Source: Candidatus Bathyarchaeota archaeon (GTDB lineage Archaea > Thermoproteota > Bathyarchaeia > TCS64). From it: a stretch of DNA of 38,988 nucleotides. The DNA is taken from contig JABIBQ010000005.1 of NCBI GenBank assembly GCA_018652685.1, forward strand, positions 1-38,988. Direction: 5' to 3'. Made by a program: the position numbers and the translations under genes. The notes beneath the pieces are model-generated. The model made no database searches. It had not been told where the DNA came from and saw only the letters and a list, made by a program, of their open reading frames with translations. Below are positions 17,111-24,259 of the stretch, piece after piece (position 1 is the first letter of the stretch; every line of letters begins with the position of its first letter).

Positions 17111-17938
17111 CCTCATCAGCGTGACCGGGAAATGGTCCACTTTATCCAGCATCTCCCAGGTGACACCCGTGTACGAGGTCTCCATGTTGCTGGACATGCT
17201 CCACACGGTCCTCCCTGCCCCATCACCGCAGAGCCTGTGGAAGAGTTTCGCGTACCAGAGAGCCCTATCTGGGTTGATTTGCTCACCTGATATGGCGATG
17301 GGTGTTTGCCTTGCCTTGAACCCGAAAAGCCTGCCAATGATGAACGTCATGACGCCGCCGAAGTGGACAAGACCTGGTGTGTCAACCACCCGGGGCGCGA
17401 GGTGAAGGTTCCGCCATGAATGGGTGGTATCTCCGTCCATGATCATCACCGTGACCTTCGTTCCGGTCCGCTTGAGAACTGATTCCCTTATCTTATCTGC
17501 AACATAAATGGGCTTGCCTAGCGGAAGACTCACGTAGGAATATGGGAGGTTGCTGGCGTCAATCCCGCCTTCACTGTAATGCCTCAGCGACTGGAGCAGC
17601 CCAACGTGCCACAGCGCCGCCTGTTTATGGGCGGCACCCTCCTCGACTGGATATTTTTTCAGGTTATCGAGGGTCTGTGCCTTCAACCCAGTTATCAATC
17701 CCAGCGGACCTGCCCAGAGTCTTCTGGTCCAGGAATCAGCCAGGAATCTGGCAACAAGACCTGGTTTAACCCCTGCCTCGTCGTAGATGTTTCCAGAAGC
17801 TGTCGAGACTGCCTTCTCGCTGACCGCGATAATATCCCCGTCCCTCAGATGGGGCGAGGTGATTCTGATTATCTCAGAGACGTAATCCGTTCCAGGTCGC
17901 CAAAAACTCGTCCTGAATGTGATGGAGCGGAGTCTCAT
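17102..17938 (-). CDS. CofE-like (F420-0:gamma-glutamyl ligase superfamily) protein
   Basis: Contains the CofE-type N-terminal block DGDIIAVSEKAVSTASGNIY, which in CofE binds GTP and F420. The remainder resembles a distinct subfamily of about 280 residues, with VTVMIMDGDTTHSWRN where CofE has its Asp-rich metal site, and a long C-terminal extension after residue 200. It is the last gene of a minus-strand operon encoding a corrinoid-activation protein and two CooC-like ATPases. A ligase acting on a cofactor or protein in CODH/ACS or corrinoid maturation is therefore as likely as F420 glutamylation. No other F420 gene is nearby. The substrate is open. Confidence 0.7.
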   Translation of the reverse strand: MRLRSITFRTSFWRPGTDYVSEIIRITSPHLRDGDIIAVSEKAVSTASGNIYDEAGVKPGLVARFLADSWTRRLWAGPLGLITGLKAQTLDNLKKYPVEEGAAHKQAALWHVGLLQSLRHYSEGGIDASNLPYSYVSLPLGKPIYVADKIRESVLKRTGTKVTVMIMDGDTTHSWRNLHLAPRVVDTPGLVHFGGVMTFIIGRLFGFKARQTPIAISGEQINPDRALWYAKLFHRLCGDGAGRTVWSMSSNMETSYTGVTWEMLDKVDHFPVTLMRLE

Positions 17939-17947
17939 ATGAGCCCC

Positions 17948-18742
17948 TCATGGTGTATACCGGTCTACGAGGTACTCTTCCAGCTTTTTCACGGCCAGGA
18001 CAGCGGGGGCGTTCTCGTTGTAATCAATCACAGGAACACCTTCCATGTCCGCATCCGCCACTTCCTGGTCGTATGGGATGATTGAGATCACCGGGACTCC
18101 TAGCTCTCCCATCTTCTCCATGATAAAAGCCTCGTCCTTAGGCCGTAGAACCTTGTTGCCCACGGCGAGCACAGTCTCGACCTCGATCTCCTCGGCCATC
18201 TTCAGTATCCGCCTCACGGTGTCAACTGATTTCATCCTCGGCTCGATGACCACCAGCATCGCGTCCATCCTACGGGCCGTCCCTCTCCCGAGATGCTCAA
18301 GCCCTGCCACCATGTCCATGACAAGGACTTCACCGCGCTGGATGAGCATATGCTGGAGCAAGACACGTAGCAGGGCATTCGCGCCACACATACAACCCGA
18401 ACCCCCTCCCTTGACAGTACCCATTACCAGAAGCTTCACGTCATCGGGGGTATTAACTGCGAACCTGTCAACTATATCCTTGACCGGGGGGTTCATGTTG
18501 AACATGTTTCCCAGCGCCTCTTCTGGTGCGACCCCAGTTTTTTCCTTAACCAACTCGTTGTTGTCCGACAGGGGGGTGATGTTCGACTCCTCGTAACCCA
18601 GGCCCAGGCTGTACCCAAGGTTCAGATTTGGGTCGGCGTCCACTGCCAGTACCTCGTAGCCATCCCTGGCGAGAAGCCTTGAAAGGGTCGCGGAGACGAA
18701 TGTCTTGCCCACGCCCCCCTTGCCCGCGATAGCGATTTTCAT
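17948..18742 (-). CDS. cooC: CooC-like nickel-insertion ATPase (CODH/ACS maturation), copy 1
   Basis: MinD/SIMIBI-class P-loop ATPase of 264 residues. The deviant Walker A is GKGGVGKT at residues 7-14 and the DADPN motif lies near residue 35. A Cys-x-Cys pair at Cys117 and Cys119 (GSGCMCGAN) corresponds to the metal-binding pair of CooC at the dimer interface. CooC uses ATP to help install nickel in CO dehydrogenase. Its start lies 2 bases after the stop of the second CooC-like gene, and the operon is led by a corrinoid activator, consistent with maturation of the CODH/ACS encoded at the left edge. Confidence 0.88.
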   Translation of the reverse strand: MKIAIAGKGGVGKTFVSATLSRLLARDGYEVLAVDADPNLNLGYSLGLGYEESNITPLSDNNELVKEKTGVAPEEALGNMFNMNPPVKDIVDRFAVNTPDDVKLLVMGTVKGGGSGCMCGANALLRVLLQHMLIQRGEVLVMDMVAGLEHLGRGTARRMDAMLVVIEPRMKSVDTVRRILKMAEEIEVETVLAVGNKVLRPKDEAFIMEKMGELGVPVISIIPYDQEVADADMEGVPVIDYNENAPAVLAVKKLEEYLVDRYTP

Positions 18743-18744
18743 TT

Positions 18745-19521
18745 CTAGTAACCCGCCTTCTCAAGTATGCGCTTGACTGATTGGTATGTGGGCGAGTTCA
18801 GGGGCAGGTCCAGGAGAGATTTGCCCTCGATGTTGTACTCTGATATCCGTGGGTCGCCTTCTATGCGCCCCAGGAACGTGAACGGCTGGTCCTCCGCCTG
18901 TTTCTCCAGGCTCTCCGGGAATCTATACCCACCCACGATGTAGAAGTTATCGAAGTCAACATGCACCTCCTGCATGATCCTGTGGGAGCGTATCGCGTTG
19001 TCAAAGCTCTTCTTGGAGGGGTCTAGGATGCTGAAAACGTCCTTTACTTTCTTGGTTATCCTCCTGTTGAGATGCTCAACACCCGCCGGGCTGTCAACCA
19101 CCACGTATTGATAGTTCTTGCCCCACCTGTCCATGATCTGTCCAAGAGATCTATCAGGCAGACAGTAGCAGCCCTCGATCCACTTGGTGCCGATGCCGAT
19201 GAAGTCATAGAATCTGCGCCCCTCCCATAGGCTCTCCTGGAAGATGTACGGCTCGATCTTCTCCGTGGGTGTCATGCCGCTCATGGTGGTCATCTTCCTG
19301 GTCTCAAGTATCTCCGAGAGGACATCAGCGATGCTCCTCTTGCCTTCCACGGCCAGGTCAATCCCCAGCATCTCGGCTAGGCTCTCATCCGGGTCAGAGT
19401 CAACCATCAGGACCGGCTCCACGCCCTTCTCACCGAAATACCTGGCCAGCATTGAGGTGAACGTGCTCTTGCCAGTTCCGCCCCTTCCCGTTACAACAAT
19501 CGTGCCCTTGTGGTCTACCAT
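18745..19521 (-). CDS. CooC-like P-loop ATPase, copy 2
   Basis: A second, divergent CooC-type ATPase of 258 residues. The Walker A loop is GRGGTGKST at residues 12-20, followed by VDSDPDESLAEMLGI. A Cys-x-Cys pair at Cys118 and Cys120 (IEGCYCLPD) lies in the position equivalent to copy 1. The two copies differ strongly outside these motifs, so they are not a recent duplication. Tandem copies suggest either a heterodimer or separate clients, for instance the C-cluster of CODH and the A-cluster of ACS. That division of labour is inference. It lies 33 bases after the RACo-type gene. Confidence 0.82.
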   Translation of the reverse strand: MVDHKGTIVVTGRGGTGKSTFTSMLARYFGEKGVEPVLMVDSDPDESLAEMLGIDLAVEGKRSIADVLSEILETRKMTTMSGMTPTEKIEPYIFQESLWEGRRFYDFIGIGTKWIEGCYCLPDRSLGQIMDRWGKNYQYVVVDSPAGVEHLNRRITKKVKDVFSILDPSKKSFDNAIRSHRIMQEVHVDFDNFYIVGGYRFPESLEKQAEDQPFTFLGRIEGDPRISEYNIEGKSLLDLPLNSPTYQSVKRILEKAGY

Positions 19522-19554
19522 GGATTATCTAATCTATCTTGATTCCGTGGTTTT

Positions 19555-21396
19555 TCAGGGTTTACCTAAAGAGGGGAAGTACTCCTTGTCGCCCGGTATA
19601 TACAGCGCCTTACTGTACTCCTCGATGAACTCCAGGTCAACCAGGAGGTCGATGTAGACCATGTTCCTGGCGACTTCAGCCGCCTCCTTCCGCTTGTCCA
19701 TTGATAGGAGGGTAGCGTATGCCCCCGAAAGCGAGCCGTTGCCAAGAGGGTGGTACTTCCCGTTGGGGAACTCCGGGAATATGCCCAGCGTTGTTGCGCT
19801 GCCCATGTCAGTATAGGTTCCGAACGCCCCTGCCAGGTAGATGTTCTTTGTATCCTCGACGCCGATCCTGAGCTTCTTCATGAGCACGGTTATGGCCCCG
19901 CATGATGCGGCTTTCGAGTCGATGACATAGTCAAGGTCAGCCTGCGTCAGCACGATGTCCTTGTCCACGCTGGTCTCCCCCGCTGGTACCACGAGGTATT
20001 CTAGCCCCCACTTTCCCTCCCGGATATACGGCAAGTCTGGGACGAACTTACCCGAGAAATCCATTATTTCAGTCCTGTAGACCTCGGCGATTAGATCTAT
20101 CAGCCCCGAGCCGCAGATTCCCTTGGCCGGAGCGTCCCCTATCGTTGAAACCTGAGCCTTCTTGGTGTCAGGATCGATTTTGACGTGGTCGATCCCGCCC
20201 ACCGCGGCCCTCATTCCGTGGCGTACTCCTTCCCCCTCGAAGGCGGGGCCACTTGCGCAGCTGCACGAGAACAGCCACTTGTTGTTGCCGAACACGATCT
20301 CCCCGTTCGTGCCCAAGTCCACCATCAGGCTCATGTCCTCGCTCATGTGCATGCCCGAGGCTATCACGTCCCCCACGGCGTCACCACCGAGGAACCTGCT
20401 CACGTTTGGCACGCAGTAGATGTAGCTCTCGGGGTTTACTGCCAAACCTACCATCTTTGATTTGATTACAATCGGGTCCCTTGACACCTCGATGTTGGCG
20501 ATCTCAAGGTAGCCCGATTCTAGGCCTGCGAACAGGTGGTTCATCACCGTGTTCCCTCCGACGGAAATGTCGTTCACCTCGTCAGGCGAGACCTCCGCAT
20601 CCTCAAGCATTCCAAGGATGACCCCGTTCAGTGAATCGACCACAGTCTTCTGGAGCCTCTTCAAGCCCTCCTGCTTGCGCGCGATGGCCGTCCTGGTTAC
20701 CAAGTCCTCCCCGTAGGTAATCTGGCTGTTCATTGCCGAGTTCCTGCCAATGATCTCCCCTTTATTCAGGTCCACCAAGATGGTGACCAGCGTTGTCGTG
20801 CCGATATCAATGGCGATTCCATAGTTCTTGTCCCTGGTATCCCCCGCCTCGGCGTTGATTATCTCAGGGAAACCGTTGGTCCTGGAAACCGTCACGGTAA
20901 CCTGGTCGCCCAGTTTGGAAATCCTGCCATAGATCTCATCAGAAATCCTTGGAGCCGTTCCCGTGTAATCTATTAAATCCAGTTTTCGGTAGCTCAGAAG
21001 CAGGCTATTACCAGATTTTACCTTTGGTTTCAGGAGGTACTTTGTCACCGCCGGGGACGGGTTAGCTATCTCCAGCTCCGTGTTGATGAGTATCTTGGGG
21101 TTCTCTATCCTGCTTTCCGCCGGTATCGTGAAAATACAATCCTCGACCAGCCTCACCATGCATGCCAGGTAGTACCCATTGTCTAGCTCCTCCTCAGAGA
21201 GCATCTTGTCCGGTATGGTCGACTTTTTCTCGACCTTTCCATTCTCAAGAATAACCTTACATTTCCCGCAGAAACCCTTGCCACCACATATCGCCTCGAT
21301 GTGGATATTCTCTTCCCTCATGCGATCAAGCAGTGTATCTCCTTTCTTCGCGAATAACTCCCTGTTGATTGAGTTGAAAAAGACCCTGATGGACAA
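19555..21396 (-). CDS. Reductive activator of corrinoid protein, RACo type ([2Fe-2S] plus ASKHA ATPase)
   Basis: ATP-dependent activator that restores Co(I) in oxidised corrinoid proteins. An N-terminal plant-type [2Fe-2S] ferredoxin domain has Cys37, Cys43, Cys46 and Cys79 (GGKGFCGKCKV). A middle linker follows, then a C-terminal ASKHA nucleotide-binding domain with YGIAIDIGTTTLVTILVDL and the second phosphate loop LMVDLGTNGEIVFG. About 613 residues. This is the [2Fe-2S] architecture of acetogen RACo, unlike methanogen RamA, which carries C-terminal [4Fe-4S] clusters. The likely client is the CdhDE corrinoid protein encoded in this window. The start is TTG 21396, set by a strong ribosome site. 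Confidence 0.9.
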   Translation of the reverse strand: MSIRVFFNSINRELFAKKGDTLLDRMREENIHIEAICGGKGFCGKCKVILENGKVEKKSTIPDKMLSEEELDNGYYLACMVRLVEDCIFTIPAESRIENPKILINTELEIANPSPAVTKYLLKPKVKSGNSLLLSYRKLDLIDYTGTAPRISDEIYGRISKLGDQVTVTVSRTNGFPEIINAEAGDTRDKNYGIAIDIGTTTLVTILVDLNKGEIIGRNSAMNSQITYGEDLVTRTAIARKQEGLKRLQKTVVDSLNGVILGMLEDAEVSPDEVNDISVGGNTVMNHLFAGLESGYLEIANIEVSRDPIVIKSKMVGLAVNPESYIYCVPNVSRFLGGDAVGDVIASGMHMSEDMSLMVDLGTNGEIVFGNNKWLFSCSCASGPAFEGEGVRHGMRAAVGGIDHVKIDPDTKKAQVSTIGDAPAKGICGSGLIDLIAEVYRTEIMDFSGKFVPDLPYIREGKWGLEYLVVPAGETSVDKDIVLTQADLDYVIDSKAASCGAITVLMKKLRIGVEDTKNIYLAGAFGTYTDMGSATTLGIFPEFPNGKYHPLGNGSLSGAYATLLSMDKRKEAAEVARNMVYIDLLVDLEFIEEYSKALYIPGDKEYFPSLGKP

Positions 21397-21401
21397 TGTG
21401 T

Positions 21402-21409
21402 TCACCTCC
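21402..21409 (-). promoter_or_regulatory. Ribosome binding site that sets the RACo start
   Basis: On the minus strand GGAGGTGA is followed after 5 bases by TTG 21396. A longer reading from TTG 21411 would place this near-perfect Shine-Dalgarno sequence inside the coding region and add five residues not expected in the ferredoxin fold. The shorter start is therefore preferred. Confidence 0.65.
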
Positions 21410-21486
21410 AATGATGTTTTGTTGTTTAAAAACTGTGACCGAAAATGGGGTAACTGATATACATTCCCGGGCAGACCATTGATTAG

Positions 21487-22068
21487 ATGATTTTAGGGGT
21501 TTCAGGCAGTCCAAGGAATCAGGCTACCGAGAATGTCCTGCGAAAGGCACTCGACCAGCTAGAACTAGCCGGGTACGAGACCGCGTTCTGGGGAGTCAGG
21601 GGTAAGAAAATTGGCTTCTGCACCCACTGCGACTACTGCCTCAAGGGTGAGGGATGTGCAATCAATGACGATATGAGTGAGCTCGTTACACTACTTGAGA
21701 ACGCCCAAGCCTACGTATTCGCGACCCCCGTGTACAACGGTGGCATAAGCGGGCAGCTCAAGACTGTGATGGACAGGTCACGTGCCCTTTTCGCGTCAAA
21801 CAACAAGTGGCTGAGGTACAAGCCAGGTATCGCGATAGCCGTCGGAGGGGACAGGGCCGGTGGTCAGGAGCACGCCATACAGCAGATACTGAACTATTAC
21901 ACCATGAGCGGGGCAGTACCCGTAAGCGGCGGCTTCTTCGGAGCCAACCTGGGTGCCACTTTCTGGTCAAAGGACACATTAGAGAGGGTAAAAGAGGACG
22001 GGGATGGTTTCAGTGCCCTCGATAAAACGCTGAAAAAATTAATCAAGTACATGGAGAGAGAAAAATGA
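21487..22068 (+). CDS. Iron-sulfur flavoprotein (Isf family)
   Basis: Flavodoxin-like NADPH-dependent FMN reductase fold beginning ILGVSGSPRNQATENVLRKA. It carries the compact cluster motif Cys45-x2-Cys48-x2-Cys51-x5-Cys57 (FCTHCDYCLKGEGC), the hallmark of the Isf family first described in Methanosarcina, where it transfers electrons from ferredoxin. The FMN-phosphate and ring loops (SGSPR; TPVYNGGISGQLK) are intact. It has 193 residues. The ATG lies 28 bases from a GATATAC TATA-like element, suggesting a leaderless start. The stop overlaps the next flavoprotein gene as ATGA, so the two probably work together in electron transfer. Confidence 0.88.
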   Translation: MILGVSGSPRNQATENVLRKALDQLELAGYETAFWGVRGKKIGFCTHCDYCLKGEGCAINDDMSELVTLLENAQAYVFATPVYNGGISGQLKTVMDRSRALFASNNKWLRYKPGIAIAVGGDRAGGQEHAIQQILNYYTMSGAVPVSGGFFGANLGATFWSKDTLERVKEDGDGFSALDKTLKKLIKYMEREK

Positions 22069-22607
22069 GGGTAGCCTGGGGGTTGACGGGAAGTGGGGAC
22101 AAGTTTAGGGAAACATACGAGGTCATGAGGGCGCTGAAACAGGAGCAAGGGGATGAACTCAAGATAGACCTGTACCTTTCCAGGGCGGCGGAGCAGGTCT
22201 CCAAGTTCTACAAGCTCGAATCTCAGCTCAAAGCGGGATTCGACAAATACTTCGTGGAGAGGGACGCTAACACTCCCTTCATCTCGGGCATGCTCCAGAC
22301 CGGGAAATACGATCTCCTCCTCATAGCACCTGTTACCGGGAACACGGTGGCAAAGATCGCAATCGGGATAGCGGATACCTTGATCTCCAACGCGGCTATA
22401 CAGGCGGTCAAGGGGTTTGTGCCCGTCTATATCATGCCCGTTGACTTCAGGGAGGGCGTGATAACCACGACGTTACCCAACGGCGACTCGTTGAAACTCA
22501 GGGTGCGAAAGGAGGACGCCGAAAATGTTAGAAGGCTTGAAAAAATGGAGGGGTTCCACGTGTTCGAGAACCCCGATGATATCCCATCGATAATTAAGAT
22601 GAGTTAA
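22065..22607 (+). CDS. Archaeoflavoprotein AfpA / DmrB-like flavoprotein
   Basis: A 180-residue FMN-binding protein of the flavoprotein superfamily that includes archaeoflavoprotein AfpA and dihydromethanopterin reductase (acceptor) DmrB. It begins MRVAWGLTGSGDKFRETYEV, has the flavin-loop segment LLIAPVTGNTVAKIAIGIAD near residue 90, and a late PVYIMPVDFREG. AfpA accepts electrons from ferredoxin together with iron-sulfur flavoproteins; DmrB reduces dihydromethanopterin in the last biosynthetic step. Both roles suit the genomic setting, and the pairing with an Isf gene favours the electron-transfer reading. It ends in a 4-base overlap with the convergent dehydrogenase gene. Confidence 0.82.
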   Translation: MRVAWGLTGSGDKFRETYEVMRALKQEQGDELKIDLYLSRAAEQVSKFYKLESQLKAGFDKYFVERDANTPFISGMLQTGKYDLLLIAPVTGNTVAKIAIGIADTLISNAAIQAVKGFVPVYIMPVDFREGVITTTLPNGDSLKLRVRKEDAENVRRLEKMEGFHVFENPDDIPSIIKMS

Positions 22608-23488
22608 ACCACGGATTTACCGGCCAGCTTCTCAACAGCCTTGACGACCGCCTGGGTGCCGTTGTCAAGCATACCCTCTGCCTGGCAGTGCCTGTACATC
22701 TGGAGGACCAAGCTTGTCGCTGGTAGAGGCATCTTGTTGGCGTCAGCCGTCTCCATGATTATTCCCAGGTCCTTGAGATAGTCCTTAATCTTGAACCCCG
22801 GACTCATGTCCCCCTTCAGGACCCTTCCTCCGTTGTTGGTGAGCTGCCAACCACCCGCTGCTCCACCTGAGACCGCCTGATGTACCTTCGCTACGTCAAC
22901 GCCAGCCTTGGCCGCGAACACAAGTGCCTCAGCAACGCCCAGCATGGCCGTTCCCACCAGGATCTGGTTTACAGCTTTGCATACCTGACCATCGCCGTTT
23001 CCTCCTATGTATGTGATGGTCTTGCCCATGGCCTCAAGGATTGGTTTGCACTCCTCGTAAACCTCGGGTTTTCCACCGACCATGATGCTCAACGCACCAT
23101 TGTTGGCGCCGATGACTCCCCCGCTAACAGGGCCGTCAAGCATCTCGATTCCCTTCTTCGCCAACTTCTCTGCAACCGCCTTGGTAGTGATGGGGCTTAT
23201 TGTGCTCATGTCGATGAATATATCGCCCTTCTTCGCGCCGTGGATGGCTCCGTTGTCGCCCAGCAGAACCTGCTCCACGTCCTTGCTGCCCGTCACTATG
23301 CTGATTACGATGTCACTGTTCTCCGCGACCTCCTTTGGGCTCTTGGCCAGCTTGGCCCCCGCCTCAACGACTGGCTTGGTCTTTGACTCCGTCCTGTTCC
23401 AGACCGTCACCTCGTAGCCTGCCTTCAACAGGTTCTTGGACATTCCCGCACCCATAAGACCGATACCTATGAAACCTATCTTTTTCAA
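22604..23488 (-). CDS. 3-hydroxyisobutyrate dehydrogenase-family beta-hydroxyacid dehydrogenase
   Basis: NAD(P)-dependent dehydrogenase of 294 residues. The N-terminal Rossmann motif GFIGIGLMGAGMSKNLLKAG is followed by VWNRTESKTKPV, where the Arg-Thr after the beta-2 strand suggests NADPH preference. The substrate motif DGPVSGGVIGANNGALSIMV is intact. The catalytic lysine lies in CKAVNQILVGTAMLG. The family includes 3-hydroxyisobutyrate, tartronate semialdehyde and glyoxylate/succinic semialdehyde reductases, and substrate cannot be fixed from these motifs. Start is TTG 23488. No obvious functional partner is adjacent. Confidence 0.85.
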   Translation of the reverse strand: MKKIGFIGIGLMGAGMSKNLLKAGYEVTVWNRTESKTKPVVEAGAKLAKSPKEVAENSDIVISIVTGSKDVEQVLLGDNGAIHGAKKGDIFIDMSTISPITTKAVAEKLAKKGIEMLDGPVSGGVIGANNGALSIMVGGKPEVYEECKPILEAMGKTITYIGGNGDGQVCKAVNQILVGTAMLGVAEALVFAAKAGVDVAKVHQAVSGGAAGGWQLTNNGGRVLKGDMSPGFKIKDYLKDLGIIMETADANKMPLPATSLVLQMYRHCQAEGMLDNGTQAVVKAVEKLAGKSVV

Positions 23489-23537
23489 GTTAATCCATAC
23501 AAAGAAGTATCTTGGACTCTAAACGGTTTCGCTGAGT

Positions 23538-23921
23538 CTAAAGAATTGACTGCTTGATTTGGATTAACGTATAGTTTGACGCGATCCCCGCGAACACCGC
23601 TATGATGCCCGCCATTAGCCACCTGTTCGCCCCTGTCGTGTCATATGTGACCTGGGTACTCTTGTGGATCATCCAGAAACCCATGAAGATGAACAGGTTT
23701 GTGAGCATTACGACATAGCCTTCAGTTGAGGTTTGGGCGGTGAAGTATGGATGTAGGGAGCTGTAACCGTTCTGGAGTGGGATAATAGATGGAGGGTTCT
23801 CAAGAATATTGTAGAAACCGCCGCCGAGGATGAATATACAAAACAAAACCACGCCCGCTTGCAGGTACTTCTTTGGAATCTCGATCTTGCTTCTCGTTTT
23901 CCTCTTTCCCCTCTTTGACAT
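23538..23921 (-). CDS. Small membrane protein resembling OSTC/OST3/OST6 oligosaccharyltransferase subunits
   Basis: A 127-residue protein with a basic cytosolic N-terminus (MSKRGKRKTRSK) and three predicted membrane segments near residues 20-37, 69-85 and 101-117. Between segments one and two is LGGGFYNILENPPSIIPLQN. This closely mirrors the Gly-Gly-x-x-Tyr-Asp-x-Ile-x-x-Pro-Pro-Ser pattern that I recall from eukaryotic OSTC, and the later spacing (STEGYVVMLTNLFIFMGFWM) also fits. In eukaryotes these proteins are accessory subunits linking oligosaccharyltransferase to the translocon. This is pattern recognition from memory, not a search. If wrong, it is an unassigned three-helix membrane protein. 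No aglB gene is nearby. Confidence 0.5.
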   Translation of the reverse strand: MSKRGKRKTRSKIEIPKKYLQAGVVLFCIFILGGGFYNILENPPSIIPLQNGYSSLHPYFTAQTSTEGYVVMLTNLFIFMGFWMIHKSTQVTYDTTGANRWLMAGIIAVFAGIASNYTLIQIKQSIL

Positions 23922-24036
23922 TGAAATCCTCTTGCGGGAAATGAATGCTTCTTATCATATAATCCTTTTTCCCCCTGGAAAAAACCAGACTTTATTAATG
24001 GAAATCCAGGATAACAAATACTACTGAGGGGAATTA

Positions 24037-24213
24037 ATGCCACAGAGAATTTTATGCAAGGAATGTGACGAGGTTCTATACGAGGGAGACCTTTTGAAAT
24101 CTCCGCAGGATGTTATCAAGAAACACGAGGGAAAGTGTCCCGAATGTGGAAAGGAACTGGCCTTTGAGACTAACGCCGTGTCCGTCAAACCCAACGGCAC
24201 GAAAAAGTCCTGA
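24037..24213 (+). CDS. Small double-CxxC zinc-ribbon protein
   Basis: A 58-residue protein starting at ATG 24037, preceded by GAGGGGAA at a normal distance and by a TTTATTAA TATA-like element about 40 bases upstream. It has two Cys-x2-Cys knuckles, Cys7/Cys10 (LCKECDE) and Cys34/Cys37 (KCPECGK), separated by a helix-like middle, the layout of a small zinc ribbon. The C-terminus is a short basic tail. Many archaea encode comparable stand-alone ribbons of unknown role. It lies on the same strand as gcvT, 46 bases upstream, but need not share its function. Confidence 0.7.
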   Translation: MPQRILCKECDEVLYEGDLLKSPQDVIKKHEGKCPECGKELAFETNAVSVKPNGTKKS

Positions 24214-24259
24214 CAACAGATTTAAACCTCATTTGGTGGATTAGCATACGGTAATCCCA

